Positions 13,286 to 22,114 are shown, counted from the first letter of the stretch. The stretch: DNA of 24,078 nt from UBA9848 sp003454065 (GCA_946629155.1 CAMOXM010000008.1:1-24078), one strand, 5' to 3'. Notes: generated by a model not told the origin, from the sequence alone. A program made the numbers and translations.

Positions 13286-14739
13286 TTGTGCTGATCTGCG
13301 TGCTGATAGCTATCTGAAATTTTCTGCGAATCAACCGCATCGCCTGCGCAGGATCGGACGCTGAAGATCCTCCTCCATGAGAAGAGAAGAAGCGCTGCCG
13401 TAAGGGTAAAACCGAGAACATCCGCAACGGGACCAGACCACAAGACGCCCAAGACTCCGATACGGGAAGTCAATATGAATGCTGCCGGTATCGCGAAGAA
13501 AACCTGTCTGGAGAGAGATGCGATTGCGGCCTGCAAAGGCCTGCCGACTGCCTGGAAGAAAATGCTCGTGGATACCTGAAAACCGAAAAACGGAATCATC
13601 ATGAGGAAGATTCGAAGCGTCTTGGAAGCGAAATCGTTATACATGGCGTTTTGGTTTCCGAAAATCGATATTATCGCAAGCGGAAAGAGCTGAAATACGA
13701 CAAGAGCCGCAGACATCACCGTCAAAGCGATGAAAACGACTATGGCATAGGTCTTTTTGACGCGTTCGTATTTACGCGCGCCGTAATTGTAACCCCATAT
13801 CGGCTGAGCGCCGGTGGATAGGCCTATTATGATGCTTATCAATATTCCGCAAATCTTCATGGCTATGCCAAGCGCGCTAAGCGGTATGTCGGCCCCGTAT
13901 TCGCTTGAAACCCCATACGAACGAAGAAGATTATGCTGCACCGCCATGACAACGACGATGACCATCTGGTTGATGAAGCTGGAAAAGCCAAGTTTGAAAA
14001 CCGTCAAAAGCTCGCAAAACCCGCTGCGAAGCTCCTCCTTCCCTATTTTCACTGTTTTCATGCGAAAAGCATAACGCAGATTGATTGCAGCATTCGCGAA
14101 TTGGCCGATTATGGTCGCCCAAGCGGCTCCTGCAACGCCCCATTTGAAAACGAAAATGAAAACGGGGTCCAATATCACATTCAAAGCGCAACCCGATAAA
14201 AGCCCGAACATATTGTATTTGGGAGAACCGTCGGCGCGTATGATCCCGGCATATGCCGTGCATATTGCGAAAAACGGAATGCCGAGCGAAATTATGCGAC
14301 CGTATTCCAAAGCGAACGGAAGAATGCTGTCTGTCGCTCCGAACAGGCGGCACAGCGGTTCGAGGAACAGAAGATACGAAACCGAAATGATCAAGCCGGC
14401 CGCAATGCTGAATACCAGTCCGCACGCCGCACCTCTGGCAGCGGTTTCAGATTTCTTCTTTCCGAGCATCAGGCTCATGAAACTGGCCGATCCATCGCCG
14501 ATCATCAGTGTGAATGCCAAAGCGAATGTCGTAAGCGGAAACACGACGTTCGTAGCGCCGTTTCCGAGATACCCTACGCCTCTGCCTATGAATATCTGGT
14601 CAACGATGTTATAAAGCGCATTGACCAGAAGAGCTATTATTCCCGGAATTGAGAACTTTTGCAAAAGCCTGCCTATTTTTTCCGTTCCCAATATGTTGCC
14701 GTCATCTTCCGTTAGATCTATTGCTATTTCTTCAGACAT
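13282..14739 (-). CDS. MATE-family multidrug/cation antiporter
   Basis: 485 aa, about 12 hydrophobic segments. The opening IGRLLQKFSIPGIIALLVNALYNIVDQIFIGRGVG is the standard MATE N-terminus. PLTTFALAFTLMIGDGSASFMSLMLGK follows, and GAQPIWGYNYGARKYERVK marks the start of the second bundle. These transporters expel organic cations and drugs with Na+ or H+; the substrate cannot be assigned. The start ATG 14739 lies 8 nt after a TATAAT box. The closest relatives by feel are the MepA/NorM-like proteins of anaerobes. Confidence 0.92.
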   Translation of the reverse strand: MSEEIAIDLTEDDGNILGTEKIGRLLQKFSIPGIIALLVNALYNIVDQIFIGRGVGYLGNGATNVVFPLTTFALAFTLMIGDGSASFMSLMLGKKKSETAARGAACGLVFSIAAGLIISVSYLLFLEPLCRLFGATDSILPFALEYGRIISLGIPFFAICTAYAGIIRADGSPKYNMFGLLSGCALNVILDPVFIFVFKWGVAGAAWATIIGQFANAAINLRYAFRMKTVKIGKEELRSGFCELLTVFKLGFSSFINQMVIVVVMAVQHNLLRSYGVSSEYGADIPLSALGIAMKICGILISIIIGLSTGAQPIWGYNYGARKYERVKKTYAIVVFIALTVMSAALVVFQLFPLAIISIFGNQNAMYNDFASKTLRIFLMMIPFFGFQVSTSIFFQAVGRPLQAAIASLSRQVFFAIPAAFILTSRIGVLGVLWSGPVADVLGFTLTAALLLFSWRRIFSVRSCAGDAVDSQKISDSYQHADQHN

Positions 14740-14747
14740 AAGAAAAG

Positions 14748-14776
14748 ATTATACAACATTTTCAATTTCAATCCAA
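14748..14776 (-). promoter_or_regulatory. Promoter of the MATE gene
   Basis: On the minus strand, -35 TTGGAT (14776-14771), a 17-bp spacer and -10 TATAAT (14753-14748), 8 nt before ATG 14739. The -35 overlaps the end of the upstream gene (stop at 14768). Confidence 0.6.
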
Positions 14777-15082
14777 AATCTTGAAATCGCTCATTTCGAC
14801 AATGCCTGCCGGCGAATACCCCCAGCTATCGATCGCAAGCGAAGCATCGTGAATCCCGCATTCGAATTCAAAGGGATAGAAATGCTTTTCATCGTATTTC
14901 ACAGATGTTTCCAAATACCACCGACGACCGCCTTCCGCCAGATCGTCCGGCTCCTTTTGATAAACGAAGCGAACATAATCGAATACGTCGCCCATGCTGC
15001 ATATTTCCTTGAACTTAGTGCCAAGCTCGCTTGTTGGATAATCCTCGACGGCCTCATCTTTCACTTCTCCGCCTTGAGGCAT
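14768..15082 (-). CDS. Hypothetical protein, possibly the second half of a frameshifted lipoprotein
   Basis: 104 aa, no family recognised. It is acidic, with FDYVRFVYQKEPDD, a WYLETSVKYDEKHFYPFEFECGI-like central part and the end IVEMSDFKILD. It has no signal peptide of its own, and its ATG (15082) lies inside the end of the small lipoprotein gene in another frame. Near 15061 a purine-rich stretch (GGAGAAGTGAAAGATGAG) would let the two frames join by a one- or two-base change. It may therefore be the C-terminal part of a single ~190-aa lipoprotein, or a coupled separate gene. Confidence 0.5.
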   Translation of the reverse strand: MPQGGEVKDEAVEDYPTSELGTKFKEICSMGDVFDYVRFVYQKEPDDLAEGGRRWYLETSVKYDEKHFYPFEFECGIHDASLAIDSWGYSPAGIVEMSDFKILD

Positions 15083-15327
15083 GCCCCGTATCGGGTTTCC
15101 GTACTGCCATCAGCATTGACCGTGACATCCTTTCGAAAAGGCATGCAGTCCGAATGCCTAATCGCAAACGAATAGGAAGCAGGGAGCGACTGAAGGCATC
15201 GCTCGCGTATCCGCTCGAATTCCTCCGTATCGAGATACGATGAAGCAGGAACGCATGAAAATAGCAACGCAGTCGCGAAAACCACAAGCAACGAAATTGA
15301 AAACGTTTTGCCAAAACTACGAATCAT
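15061..15327 (-). CDS. Small lipoprotein (hypothetical)
   Basis: 88 aa. MIRSFGKTFSISLLVVFATA and the lipobox LLFSC place the lipidated Cys at residue 25. The mature part has two further Cys residues (SDCMPF and GACLKAEK). No family is recognised. ATG 15327 is preferred over TTG 15339. It ends at 15061 inside the following frame, so it may be truncated by a frameshift; see the entry at 14768-15082. Confidence 0.55.
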   Translation of the reverse strand: MIRSFGKTFSISLLVVFATALLFSCVPASSYLDTEEFERIRERCLQSLPASYSFAIRHSDCMPFRKDVTVNADGSTETRYGACLKAEK

Positions 15328-15341
15328 ACCAAAGCCCAATA

Positions 15342-15518
15342 CTATCTCACATGTATGTTTGGAATTATCTTCAGAGCTTTCGAAAAATTCTCGCCATCGC
15401 CTGTGCTTTCCAGCCCTATGACAAGGCTTTGTCTAAAGGGCTCGATAGCGACGCCTGACCAGCACTCATATCGAACACCTCTAACCCGAATTGTAAGAAA
15501 AACTATTTTTTCCGTCAA
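15342..15518 (-). other. Short unassigned open frame upstream of the lipoprotein
   Basis: From TTG 15518 a 58-codon frame reads LTEKIVFLTIRVRGVRYECW and on to KALKIIPNIHVR, with a stop at 15342. Its composition looks protein-like, but it lacks an ATG, a recognisable family and a ribosome-binding site. It may be a gene fragment or chance. It occupies most of the 15328-15579 gap, where nothing else is visible. Confidence 0.25.
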
Positions 15519-15579
15519 AGCATCGTCTTGCTGCTATGCGATAGCTTACTCCATTTCGCATTATCCTGCTTTTTGGCTC

Positions 15580-15608
15580 TTGAATTAATTTCAAACACTA
15601 TTTATAAT
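15580..15608 (+). promoter_or_regulatory. Promoter of the GNAT gene
   Basis: -35 TTGAAT (15580-15585), a 17-bp spacer and a perfect -10 TATAAT (15603-15608), 24 nt before ATG 15633. AAGGAG at 15614-15619 is the ribosome-binding site, with a rather long 13-nt spacing. Confidence 0.7.
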
Positions 15609-15632
15609 GCGTGAAGGAGAAAAGACGCGACG

Positions 15633-16097
15633 ATGATCAGATTGGCAAAGAAAAGCGACATAGACGACTTGCACAGACTCCTGGCTGACATGAATGCGAT
15701 TCATGCGGAGTTGCGCCCCGACATCTTCAAAATAGGCGGGATCAAATACACGAAAGAGGAAATCGGCAAAAAGATAGCCGAATGCACAGAGCCGATTTTC
15801 GTATATGAAGAAGAAGGCGCCGTGCTCGGATATGCGTTCTGCATGATACAGGAAGTCAAGGAAACGAATCTCCTGCTCGCGCAGAAATACGTTTACATAG
15901 ACGACCTGTGCGTGGACGGGAGGTTCCGAAGCAAATCCATCGGAAGCCGTCTCTACGAATATGTCAGGGAATACGCCAAGTCAATCGGAGCCAACAGGGT
16001 CAGGCTCATCGTGTGGGAAGGAAACGATAAGGCCGTCAGGTTCTATCTAAGACAAGGCATGAAGCCGCTCATCACCGTAATGGACGAAGCGCTTTGA
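15633..16097 (+). CDS. GNAT-family N-acetyltransferase
   Basis: 154 aa, a single GNAT domain. The beta-4/alpha-3 acetyl-CoA loop reads YIDDLCVDGRFRSKSIGSRL (the R/Q-x-x-G-x-G/A position is RSKSIGS), followed by EYAKSIGANRVRLIVWEGND and AVRFYLRQGM, the standard motif B ending. The acceptor is unknown; small molecules or protein amines are usual. It is the only plus-strand protein gene in the window. Its last 51 nt overlap the convergent VWA-protein gene. Confidence 0.88.
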   Translation: MIRLAKKSDIDDLHRLLADMNAIHAELRPDIFKIGGIKYTKEEIGKKIAECTEPIFVYEEEGAVLGYAFCMIQEVKETNLLLAQKYVYIDDLCVDGRFRSKSIGSRLYEYVREYAKSIGANRVRLIVWEGNDKAVRFYLRQGMKPLITVMDEAL

Positions 16098-17429
16098 CGA
16101 TTCGTCATCGAGATTGATGACCTTGCCGTATTTGAAATCAGATGAAGACTTATCCGTCAGAACCCAAAGAAGCGGAAGGCCAAGCGCTTCTTCCTTGCTC
16201 GGCTGTTCGGCAAAGCCATCTGTCAGGATTACGACGGCAGTTGGAAAATCATCTTTCATTTCCTTTTCGACGTATTTGAATATTCCCTTGAAATCCGTTC
16301 CGCCGCCGCCCGTGAATTCAATGCCATCCAAATCGCTTGCCCCGCTGAATTTCACGATTTTTTTTACTTCGGCATCGAACCAGCCCAGCCAGCCGTCCAT
16401 TCTGCCTTCGAATTGGCGAACGGCGGATAGGATCTCTCCGTAGCAAATGCTAACGGCCTTTCTGGTCATGGAACCCGATACATCGACCATGAACAGCAAT
16501 TTGCTGGCAATCCGGTTGTCGTTGCTTTCGAGGTTGAACCCCGGAAGGAGCAAATCGCCGTCGCAATATCGCGCATCCGGACGGAGAAACGTCCAATCGC
16601 AATCGGATATGCTTTTTTGAAGAAAATCATGCAATGCGATTCTCCAATCGATTTTCGCGCGCCTGAGCCTGTTTGCAATCCTCTTCACTGCTGCGGGAAC
16701 AGAGCCGCATCCGCGATCTCCGAAACTCGAATCCGCGCCGTCTCGCCTTTTCATCAGCTCTTCGCGCCTGGCCGAATATTCGCAAGCCTGCAGAATCCTC
16801 TTATCAAGCATAGCCTGACTTTTCGCATCGCTATCTATGGCTCCGAACTTCTCATGACTGTCTATCGAGATGCCGCTCGAATTGCTCGCACCACCAGATG
16901 ATGAAGCCTTGCGGCATCCAGACGCCCTCTCCTTTCTCAGCATGGCATACACTTCCTCGACAGAATACTTGCAGCCTTCTTCGCCTTCAGGCGTCTTATG
17001 CCTCGGCGCGCCCAGGTTTCTGAATTCCGGTTCGGTCCGGCAGCCGTCCTTGGCGAACATTATATTGGAGTTCACAACTATGTCCTGAGCGATATTGAGC
17101 TTATCCGTGATACCCAAATCGGCAGGAGCCCGCTGAACATGCTTCAGGACTATATGCATCACCTCGTGCATCATGATGAAATCAAGTTCGTCGTCATCCA
17201 GATTTTCCAGCATATCGGGATTGAAATATATCTTCTCGCCATCGGTTGAAGCCAACGCCGTGGAATTGACAAGCGAGCTAGTGAGGACGAATTCCATTTC
17301 AAGCAAAAGGCATCCGAAGAATCCGTTGTCAAGAAGAATCCTCATCCTCGAAAAGTAAAGCTTTCGGGTCAGCTTTTGCAGTCTGTCCTTTTCCATTGGC
17401 CCGTGCTTCGAGCGGTTGCTGATAGGCAT
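16047..17429 (-). CDS. DUF2201-type HEXXH peptidase-like/VWA protein
   Basis: 460 aa. The N-terminal part contains HEVMHIVLKH (His88-His97), a zincin HEXXH motif with a third His downstream. The middle is Ser/Gly-rich and low complexity (SSSGGASNSSG). The C-terminal VWA-like domain has a complete MIDAS: DVSGSM (316-321), GGGGTDF with Thr378 and LTDG with Asp404. VWA proteins of this sort act as adaptors for MoxR AAA+ ATPases, coupling ATP hydrolysis to remodelling of a bound target. The start is ATG 17429, chosen because GAGGA lies 7-8 nt upstream; GTG 17435 is too close to it. It directly follows the MoxR gene with overlapping signals. Its 3' end overlaps the convergent GNAT gene by 51 bp. 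Confidence 0.85.
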   Translation of the reverse strand: MPISNRSKHGPMEKDRLQKLTRKLYFSRMRILLDNGFFGCLLLEMEFVLTSSLVNSTALASTDGEKIYFNPDMLENLDDDELDFIMMHEVMHIVLKHVQRAPADLGITDKLNIAQDIVVNSNIMFAKDGCRTEPEFRNLGAPRHKTPEGEEGCKYSVEEVYAMLRKERASGCRKASSSGGASNSSGISIDSHEKFGAIDSDAKSQAMLDKRILQACEYSARREELMKRRDGADSSFGDRGCGSVPAAVKRIANRLRRAKIDWRIALHDFLQKSISDCDWTFLRPDARYCDGDLLLPGFNLESNDNRIASKLLFMVDVSGSMTRKAVSICYGEILSAVRQFEGRMDGWLGWFDAEVKKIVKFSGASDLDGIEFTGGGGTDFKGIFKYVEKEMKDDFPTAVVILTDGFAEQPSKEEALGLPLLWVLTDKSSSDFKYGKVINLDDESSKRFVHYGDERLHALS

Positions 17430-17431
17430 GC

Positions 17432-18571
17432 TCACTTCCTCTTCAAACCATTCAGAACAGCCGAGTTCCTATTCAGAAGGTTCATGAACGAAGCGGATTT
17501 CATCAATTTCATGTCGAACCCGCTCTCCAAAGCCTGGTAATCGGTTATGAGCATTATGGCGAAATCCCTCGGAAGCTTTTCGGCATAGGCAAGGGAGTTG
17601 TCGATTCTACGCATATCATCAGTGCATTTCGAAGCCTTGTCAACCATTGCCGAGCAAAGAGCATAGAGGCTCGAAACCTTTGACGGAACAGCTGTCGCCT
17701 TGCCGTCGAATATGTCTTCAATATCGGGCAGATTCGCGCTGTCTTCCAAAAAAGCCATGAACTCGAGAGCCACCTTATTGCCTACAAGGCCGCCGATCAT
17801 CGAATACGCCGAAGCGGACATTCCTTTCGTCGAGGACTCGTCGCATCGCTTGAGGATATTGCTGACCATTTCCCATGTTCTGGGAGTAGCGAAGGAGATC
17901 GCATCATCATTGGCATCGAAAGTGTTCAGCAAATCGCGCCTGTACGACAGGAATCCGATTACCCTGTTATCTATTCCAACGGATGAAGCCCAGCTTTTCC
18001 AAGCCATGAAATCCGAACGGACTTCGAAATGCATCATGCGGTTCGCCAAGGCTTTCGGCATTTTATAGGCAACCGATTTGTCGGTTATCCTGTTTCCCGC
18101 GGCTATGACCACGCAATTGTCGGGAAGCTTATGCTCTCCCACGGCTCTTTCCAACGTAAGCTGATATGCGGCGGCCTGAACGCTTGGAAGGGCGGAAGTG
18201 ATTTCATCAAGCAGCAAAATGTTGAAGCAATCGTCGCCCTCGTCCATTTTGAATATTTCAGGCTTCAGCCATACGGCGAATTCCTTTTTCGCATCAGCAG
18301 ACGGTATGCCCCTCAAATCAATTGGACTGAAAAGCAAAAGCCTTATGTCTGCAATGCCGACCTTGCGTCCGGTCTCTTCTCCGACCCTATCGGCCACCTG
18401 CCTGACTGCTTGCGATTTTCCGACGCCGGGCTGGCCCCACAGCATCACGGAGGGCATGGATGCGAAAGGCTCGCCGCTTCTTATCAGCGAGGCGAAAGCA
18501 TCCGTCAGAATCCCGACCAATTCGCCGACATTCACTGACGGCAAATCGCTCACGATGTCATCCTGAATCAT
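17432..18571 (-). CDS. MoxR-family AAA+ ATPase
   Basis: 379 aa. Walker A is GQPGVGKS (46-53), Walker B LLLDEITSA (119-127, Asp122/Glu123) and sensor 1 VIAAGNR with Asn160. The LFSPIDLRGIP insert before Walker B and the PKALANRMMHF arginine-finger region are typical of MoxR-like ATPases that partner DUF2201/VWA proteins. It most likely forms a hexamer that works with the VWA product encoded next. ATG 18571 overlaps the helicase stop (ATGA), and GGGGG 7 nt upstream could serve as the ribosome-binding site. The 3' end overlaps the VWA gene start region. Confidence 0.9.
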   Translation of the reverse strand: MIQDDIVSDLPSVNVGELVGILTDAFASLIRSGEPFASMPSVMLWGQPGVGKSQAVRQVADRVGEETGRKVGIADIRLLLFSPIDLRGIPSADAKKEFAVWLKPEIFKMDEGDDCFNILLLDEITSALPSVQAAAYQLTLERAVGEHKLPDNCVVIAAGNRITDKSVAYKMPKALANRMMHFEVRSDFMAWKSWASSVGIDNRVIGFLSYRRDLLNTFDANDDAISFATPRTWEMVSNILKRCDESSTKGMSASAYSMIGGLVGNKVALEFMAFLEDSANLPDIEDIFDGKATAVPSKVSSLYALCSAMVDKASKCTDDMRRIDNSLAYAEKLPRDFAIMLITDYQALESGFDMKLMKSASFMNLLNRNSAVLNGLKRK

Positions 18572-21500
18572 ACCGCAACCCCCAATTTCCTGTCGATATC
18601 CTTCAATTCCGCGTTGACGCGCCTGATTTCATCCGCATACCCATCGCCTTTTTCCAATTCCAAACGAGCCACTTCGATATATTCGCTTTTCTCCTTCAAT
18701 GCCGTTTCCTGCTCCGAAATATAGCCATCGAAGCCTTGAAGGAAATTGTCGATCCGTATCAAAATCCCCATCGGATTGTTTCCGACTTCGACCTTGTATC
18801 TCCCTTTGCGCCGAAGATACACGAAGTGCTTTGCGCCCAGATCGTAGGACGGCGCTATGATATCGAACCCATAGCAATCGGCCACCTTCTCCTCCTTGGC
18901 GTCTGCAATGCACCTGCCTATTCCTGCGAAAATCCTTTCGCGCAATTCCTTTCTGGAATCCGCAGCGGCCTTCTTCTTCTCATGCGCTTTGAGTTCCTTC
19001 TGCGATTCGAAATGCTTTCTATCGTCCCGGGCATCCTCGATGCGTTTGACGAGTCTTTTCACATCCTTTTCGTATTTGGATATGTTTTCGAGCGTCTTGA
19101 TGTTCTCCTCCTTCCTTTTGGCCTGCAAGCCCCTGAGCCTTCTCAACTCGTTGGATTTCTCGACCCTTGTCTTTATCAACGGGTTTCCTATTGCAAGGGC
19201 TTTCACTTCGGCATAATCCAAAACGGTTCCGTCAACATCCGATCCATCCCTTTCGCAAACATCGTCGCTCAGGAGGCGCGAAATGAAATTCTGCTTCGTT
19301 TCCAAAAGCTGCCATGAATACGCATCAAAGCTGTTTTCCGTTATATACCTGTAGATGAACACCTGCTTCGACAAGTTTCCCTGCCTCAATATGCGCCCTT
19401 CGCGCTGCACCATATCGCTCGGCCTCCATGGAACATCTATATGATGAATGGCGACAAGCCTTTCCTGAACATTCACGCCAAGACCGAGTTTGAATGTCGA
19501 GCCTATGAGAACGCGTATGTCACCTTTCCTCACCGCATCGGTCATCTTGTTGCGCCCCTTATCGCTATCGGCGTCGTGGATATAAGCAATCTTCTCTGAA
19601 GGAATGCCAAAGCCCATCAGCAGTTTTTTAAGCTCATCATAGATGTTGAACGCTTCCTTGGGAACGGATATGTCGCAGAATATCAGCTGCGCTGATTTTT
19701 CATCCGAAAAACGCTTGTATAGTTCGAACACGTTGGCGGCGCATTTCCATGCCTTCGAATCCGTCTGCCGGATGCTCGAACATGATGCCGGCGCGTCTTC
19801 CACCAAGCGCAAATCCAAAGCACCCTTTCGACCGTCCGTGGTTATGAGGAGCATATTGTCCGTCACAGTTTGCCCATGCGACTGGATTTGCCTCGGACGA
19901 CCGTCGCGAACCAAATCCGCTCGAACGGAAATATCCGCTATGAAGTCCTCGAAGCTTTCCGTTTTCGGCACCATGCAATCCGTCCAGCCTTCGAATGCGG
20001 GAAGCTCCTCGCTGTTATTGCCGATATGGTGGAAATCGGCGATATTCGCAAGAAGGCTGGCAAGCTCGGGCAGATTATGGAACTTGGAAAGGCGCGAAGC
20101 GATTCTGTATTTCGACGTATCCACATCCACCTCGAAATCCCGCGTAACTTCGCAGAACATTCCGGCCCAGCTATCGAAATTCGACAATCCGAGCAGCTCC
20201 AAATCACCGCTTTGAAGATATTTCTGGATTATGAAGCAATCGGATATGGAATTCGTAATCGGAGTTCCGGTCGCAAATACGACTCCGCCTCCTCCGTTCT
20301 GCCTCTGAATGAAAGCGACTTTATCGGCCATATCATCGCATTTGTCGCTCCCTGTGCTGTTAAGCCCCAGCACATTCGTCATCTTCGTATCAAAAGGCAC
20401 GTTCTTGAAATTATGCGCTTCGTCAAGAAACAGCCTGTCGATGCCCAAGTCCTCGAAATAGATCGCCTCCTTGCCTGCGGTGCGCTTCCTGTCCTCCTCC
20501 AGCTTCTTCAGAAGCTTGGATTCCATTTTCCTGACCGCTGCGATTTTCCTGTTCACTCCGGATGTGCTTCTCGCAGGGTCTCGTCTGGCTGCCTCAAGCT
20601 GCGATTTCAACTCGTTCAATTTGTTCACATAATAATCGGGCGAAAGCGGAATCAGAAGGAAGGACGAATACGGCATTATCACCGCATCGAAGCTCCCGTC
20701 TCTGATTCTCTTCAATACATCAAGGCGTTTGGCAGGTGCGAAGGAAGTCGGCGTCACTATCAGGACATTCGCCTTCTCGTACATCATGCGAAAGAACTTC
20801 TTCCATTGCCCCAATATGTTGTTCGGAACCACATACAAGTTCTTTTTCGCCAATTTCAACCGCCTGAGCTCCATTCCGGCGGCAATCATCTCGTAGGTCT
20901 TGCCGCTGCCCACATCGTGCGCAAGCAAGACATTCGGAGAGAAGATTATCCTGGCGACAGCGTTCTTCTGATAGTCGTACAGCTTGACTTTTTCGCTCAA
21001 TCCCTCGAAACGCAACAGCGATCCATCGAAAACCCGTCTTCGATTGCAGCAGAATTTCTCGTAATAGATTCGTCTTATTTCCGCTTTCCGGTTGTCATCC
21101 GCCCATATCCATGAGCGAAACTCATCGATAAGCATTTTTTGCTTTTCCTGAGCGATGAGGGTGGCCTCCTCATTGACGGAATACTCGTTCCTGTAGCCTT
21201 TGGATGCATCCCAAACCCTTTCGCAATCCTTTACGACGATGCTTTGCTGATTCAAAGTCCTTTCGATTATCTCTATGGCGTTCATGCGCTCGGTTCCGTA
21301 AGTCACGCTGACAAGAGCGTCTATGTAATAGCCTTTTGCGCACACAAGGCTCCAGCTTCCTGTCAGAGCATCATGCCTGACACGATACGATTTGTTCAAA
21401 ACCCTGTCGATGAACTCCTCTATGTACCTGGCTGGAATCCACGGAGACGAAAGCGTTACGAAGATGTCGTCCGCATCGAGCCACGGAGGAAGGACGGCTT

Positions 21501-22056
21501 CCAACGCAGCGATGTTGTCATCGAAAAAACCCGGATATTTGACATTCGCGCACTTGGCGGCCTTGAGCTTTTCCATGATGTTTCCCGAAAGGTATTCATC
21601 GCACGAAACCCATCCCTTATAGAACTTACTCTCATCCATCTTGGCAGGGTCTAAGAAAATAGAGCCTTTGAGCTCGCTTATCACCTCCTTCATATCCTTG
21701 CCGGACGATTCGGATATGTATTCGATGTCGATGCGCGCCAAATTGCATACGGAAAGGACGAAGGCATCCTGAATGCTATCGGAATGCTCCACGACCTCTT
21801 TCCCCGCTCCATCTGATGCGAAGGCGTTTTCGAAGTTCACAGGTATTTCCATGCACATGAAATCCTCGGCCTTTTTCCTTTCCTCCTCCTTGTGCCTTCG
21901 CTTGGCGCGGCTAACCATTCCGCCCAGCGCCTTGGAAATGGATTTGGCGTATTCGCCCATTGCCGGCTCGTTGCCGTAATACCTGAAGCCTTGCAGCAAT
22001 TTCTCCGCCAATTCGGGATTTTCCGAAATTATGTCTTCTAAAGATTTTTCCGCCAT
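18568..22056 (-). CDS. SNF2-type (SF2) helicase, conjugative-element-like, no methyltransferase domain
   Basis: 1162 aa from ATG 22056. The first ~340 residues include SPWIPARYIEEFIDRVLN and TYGTERMNAIEIIERTLNQ, segments I know from the large methylase-helicases of integrative conjugative elements. The helicase core follows: DYQKNAVARI, Walker A AHDVGSGKT (to ~387), VVPNNILGQWKK, Walker B FLDEAHNFKN (DEAH 545-548), FATGTP (594-599), GSTFKLGLGVNVQERL (852-867) and VQREGRILRQGN (Arg finger ~888). Residues ~965-1045 are charged and predicted coiled coil. No NPPY/DPPY-type methyltransferase motif is visible. It presumably translocates on duplex DNA. TTG 22086 would add ten residues but would sit upstream of the -10 box. 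It is coupled to the MoxR gene. Confidence 0.85.
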   Translation of the reverse strand: MAEKSLEDIISENPELAEKLLQGFRYYGNEPAMGEYAKSISKALGGMVSRAKRRHKEEERKKAEDFMCMEIPVNFENAFASDGAGKEVVEHSDSIQDAFVLSVCNLARIDIEYISESSGKDMKEVISELKGSIFLDPAKMDESKFYKGWVSCDEYLSGNIMEKLKAAKCANVKYPGFFDDNIAALEAVLPPWLDADDIFVTLSSPWIPARYIEEFIDRVLNKSYRVRHDALTGSWSLVCAKGYYIDALVSVTYGTERMNAIEIIERTLNQQSIVVKDCERVWDASKGYRNEYSVNEEATLIAQEKQKMLIDEFRSWIWADDNRKAEIRRIYYEKFCCNRRRVFDGSLLRFEGLSEKVKLYDYQKNAVARIIFSPNVLLAHDVGSGKTYEMIAAGMELRRLKLAKKNLYVVPNNILGQWKKFFRMMYEKANVLIVTPTSFAPAKRLDVLKRIRDGSFDAVIMPYSSFLLIPLSPDYYVNKLNELKSQLEAARRDPARSTSGVNRKIAAVRKMESKLLKKLEEDRKRTAGKEAIYFEDLGIDRLFLDEAHNFKNVPFDTKMTNVLGLNSTGSDKCDDMADKVAFIQRQNGGGGVVFATGTPITNSISDCFIIQKYLQSGDLELLGLSNFDSWAGMFCEVTRDFEVDVDTSKYRIASRLSKFHNLPELASLLANIADFHHIGNNSEELPAFEGWTDCMVPKTESFEDFIADISVRADLVRDGRPRQIQSHGQTVTDNMLLITTDGRKGALDLRLVEDAPASCSSIRQTDSKAWKCAANVFELYKRFSDEKSAQLIFCDISVPKEAFNIYDELKKLLMGFGIPSEKIAYIHDADSDKGRNKMTDAVRKGDIRVLIGSTFKLGLGVNVQERLVAIHHIDVPWRPSDMVQREGRILRQGNLSKQVFIYRYITENSFDAYSWQLLETKQNFISRLLSDDVCERDGSDVDGTVLDYAEVKALAIGNPLIKTRVEKSNELRRLRGLQAKRKEENIKTLENISKYEKDVKRLVKRIEDARDDRKHFESQKELKAHEKKKAAADSRKELRERIFAGIGRCIADAKEEKVADCYGFDIIAPSYDLGAKHFVYLRRKGRYKVEVGNNPMGILIRIDNFLQGFDGYISEQETALKEKSEYIEVARLELEKGDGYADEIRRVNAELKDIDRKLGVAV

Positions 22057-22062
22057 GATTGA

Positions 22063-22090
22063 ATTATACGATGCGGGGCATATCAAACAA
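22063..22090 (-). promoter_or_regulatory. Promoter of the helicase-MoxR-VWA cassette
   Basis: On the minus strand, -35 TTGTTT (22090-22085), a 16-bp spacer and -10 TATAAT (22068-22063). Only 6 nt separate the -10 from ATG 22056, so transcription would begin at or next to the start codon. Confidence 0.55.
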
Positions 22091-22114
22091 CGATATACCG
22101 TAAAGATGTTCTTG

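Noticed and set aside
19870..21114. Plus-strand 414-codon frame opposite the helicase
   Set aside because: Long open frame created by codon bias of the helicase; no recognisable domains and it lies wholly inside a motif-complete gene.
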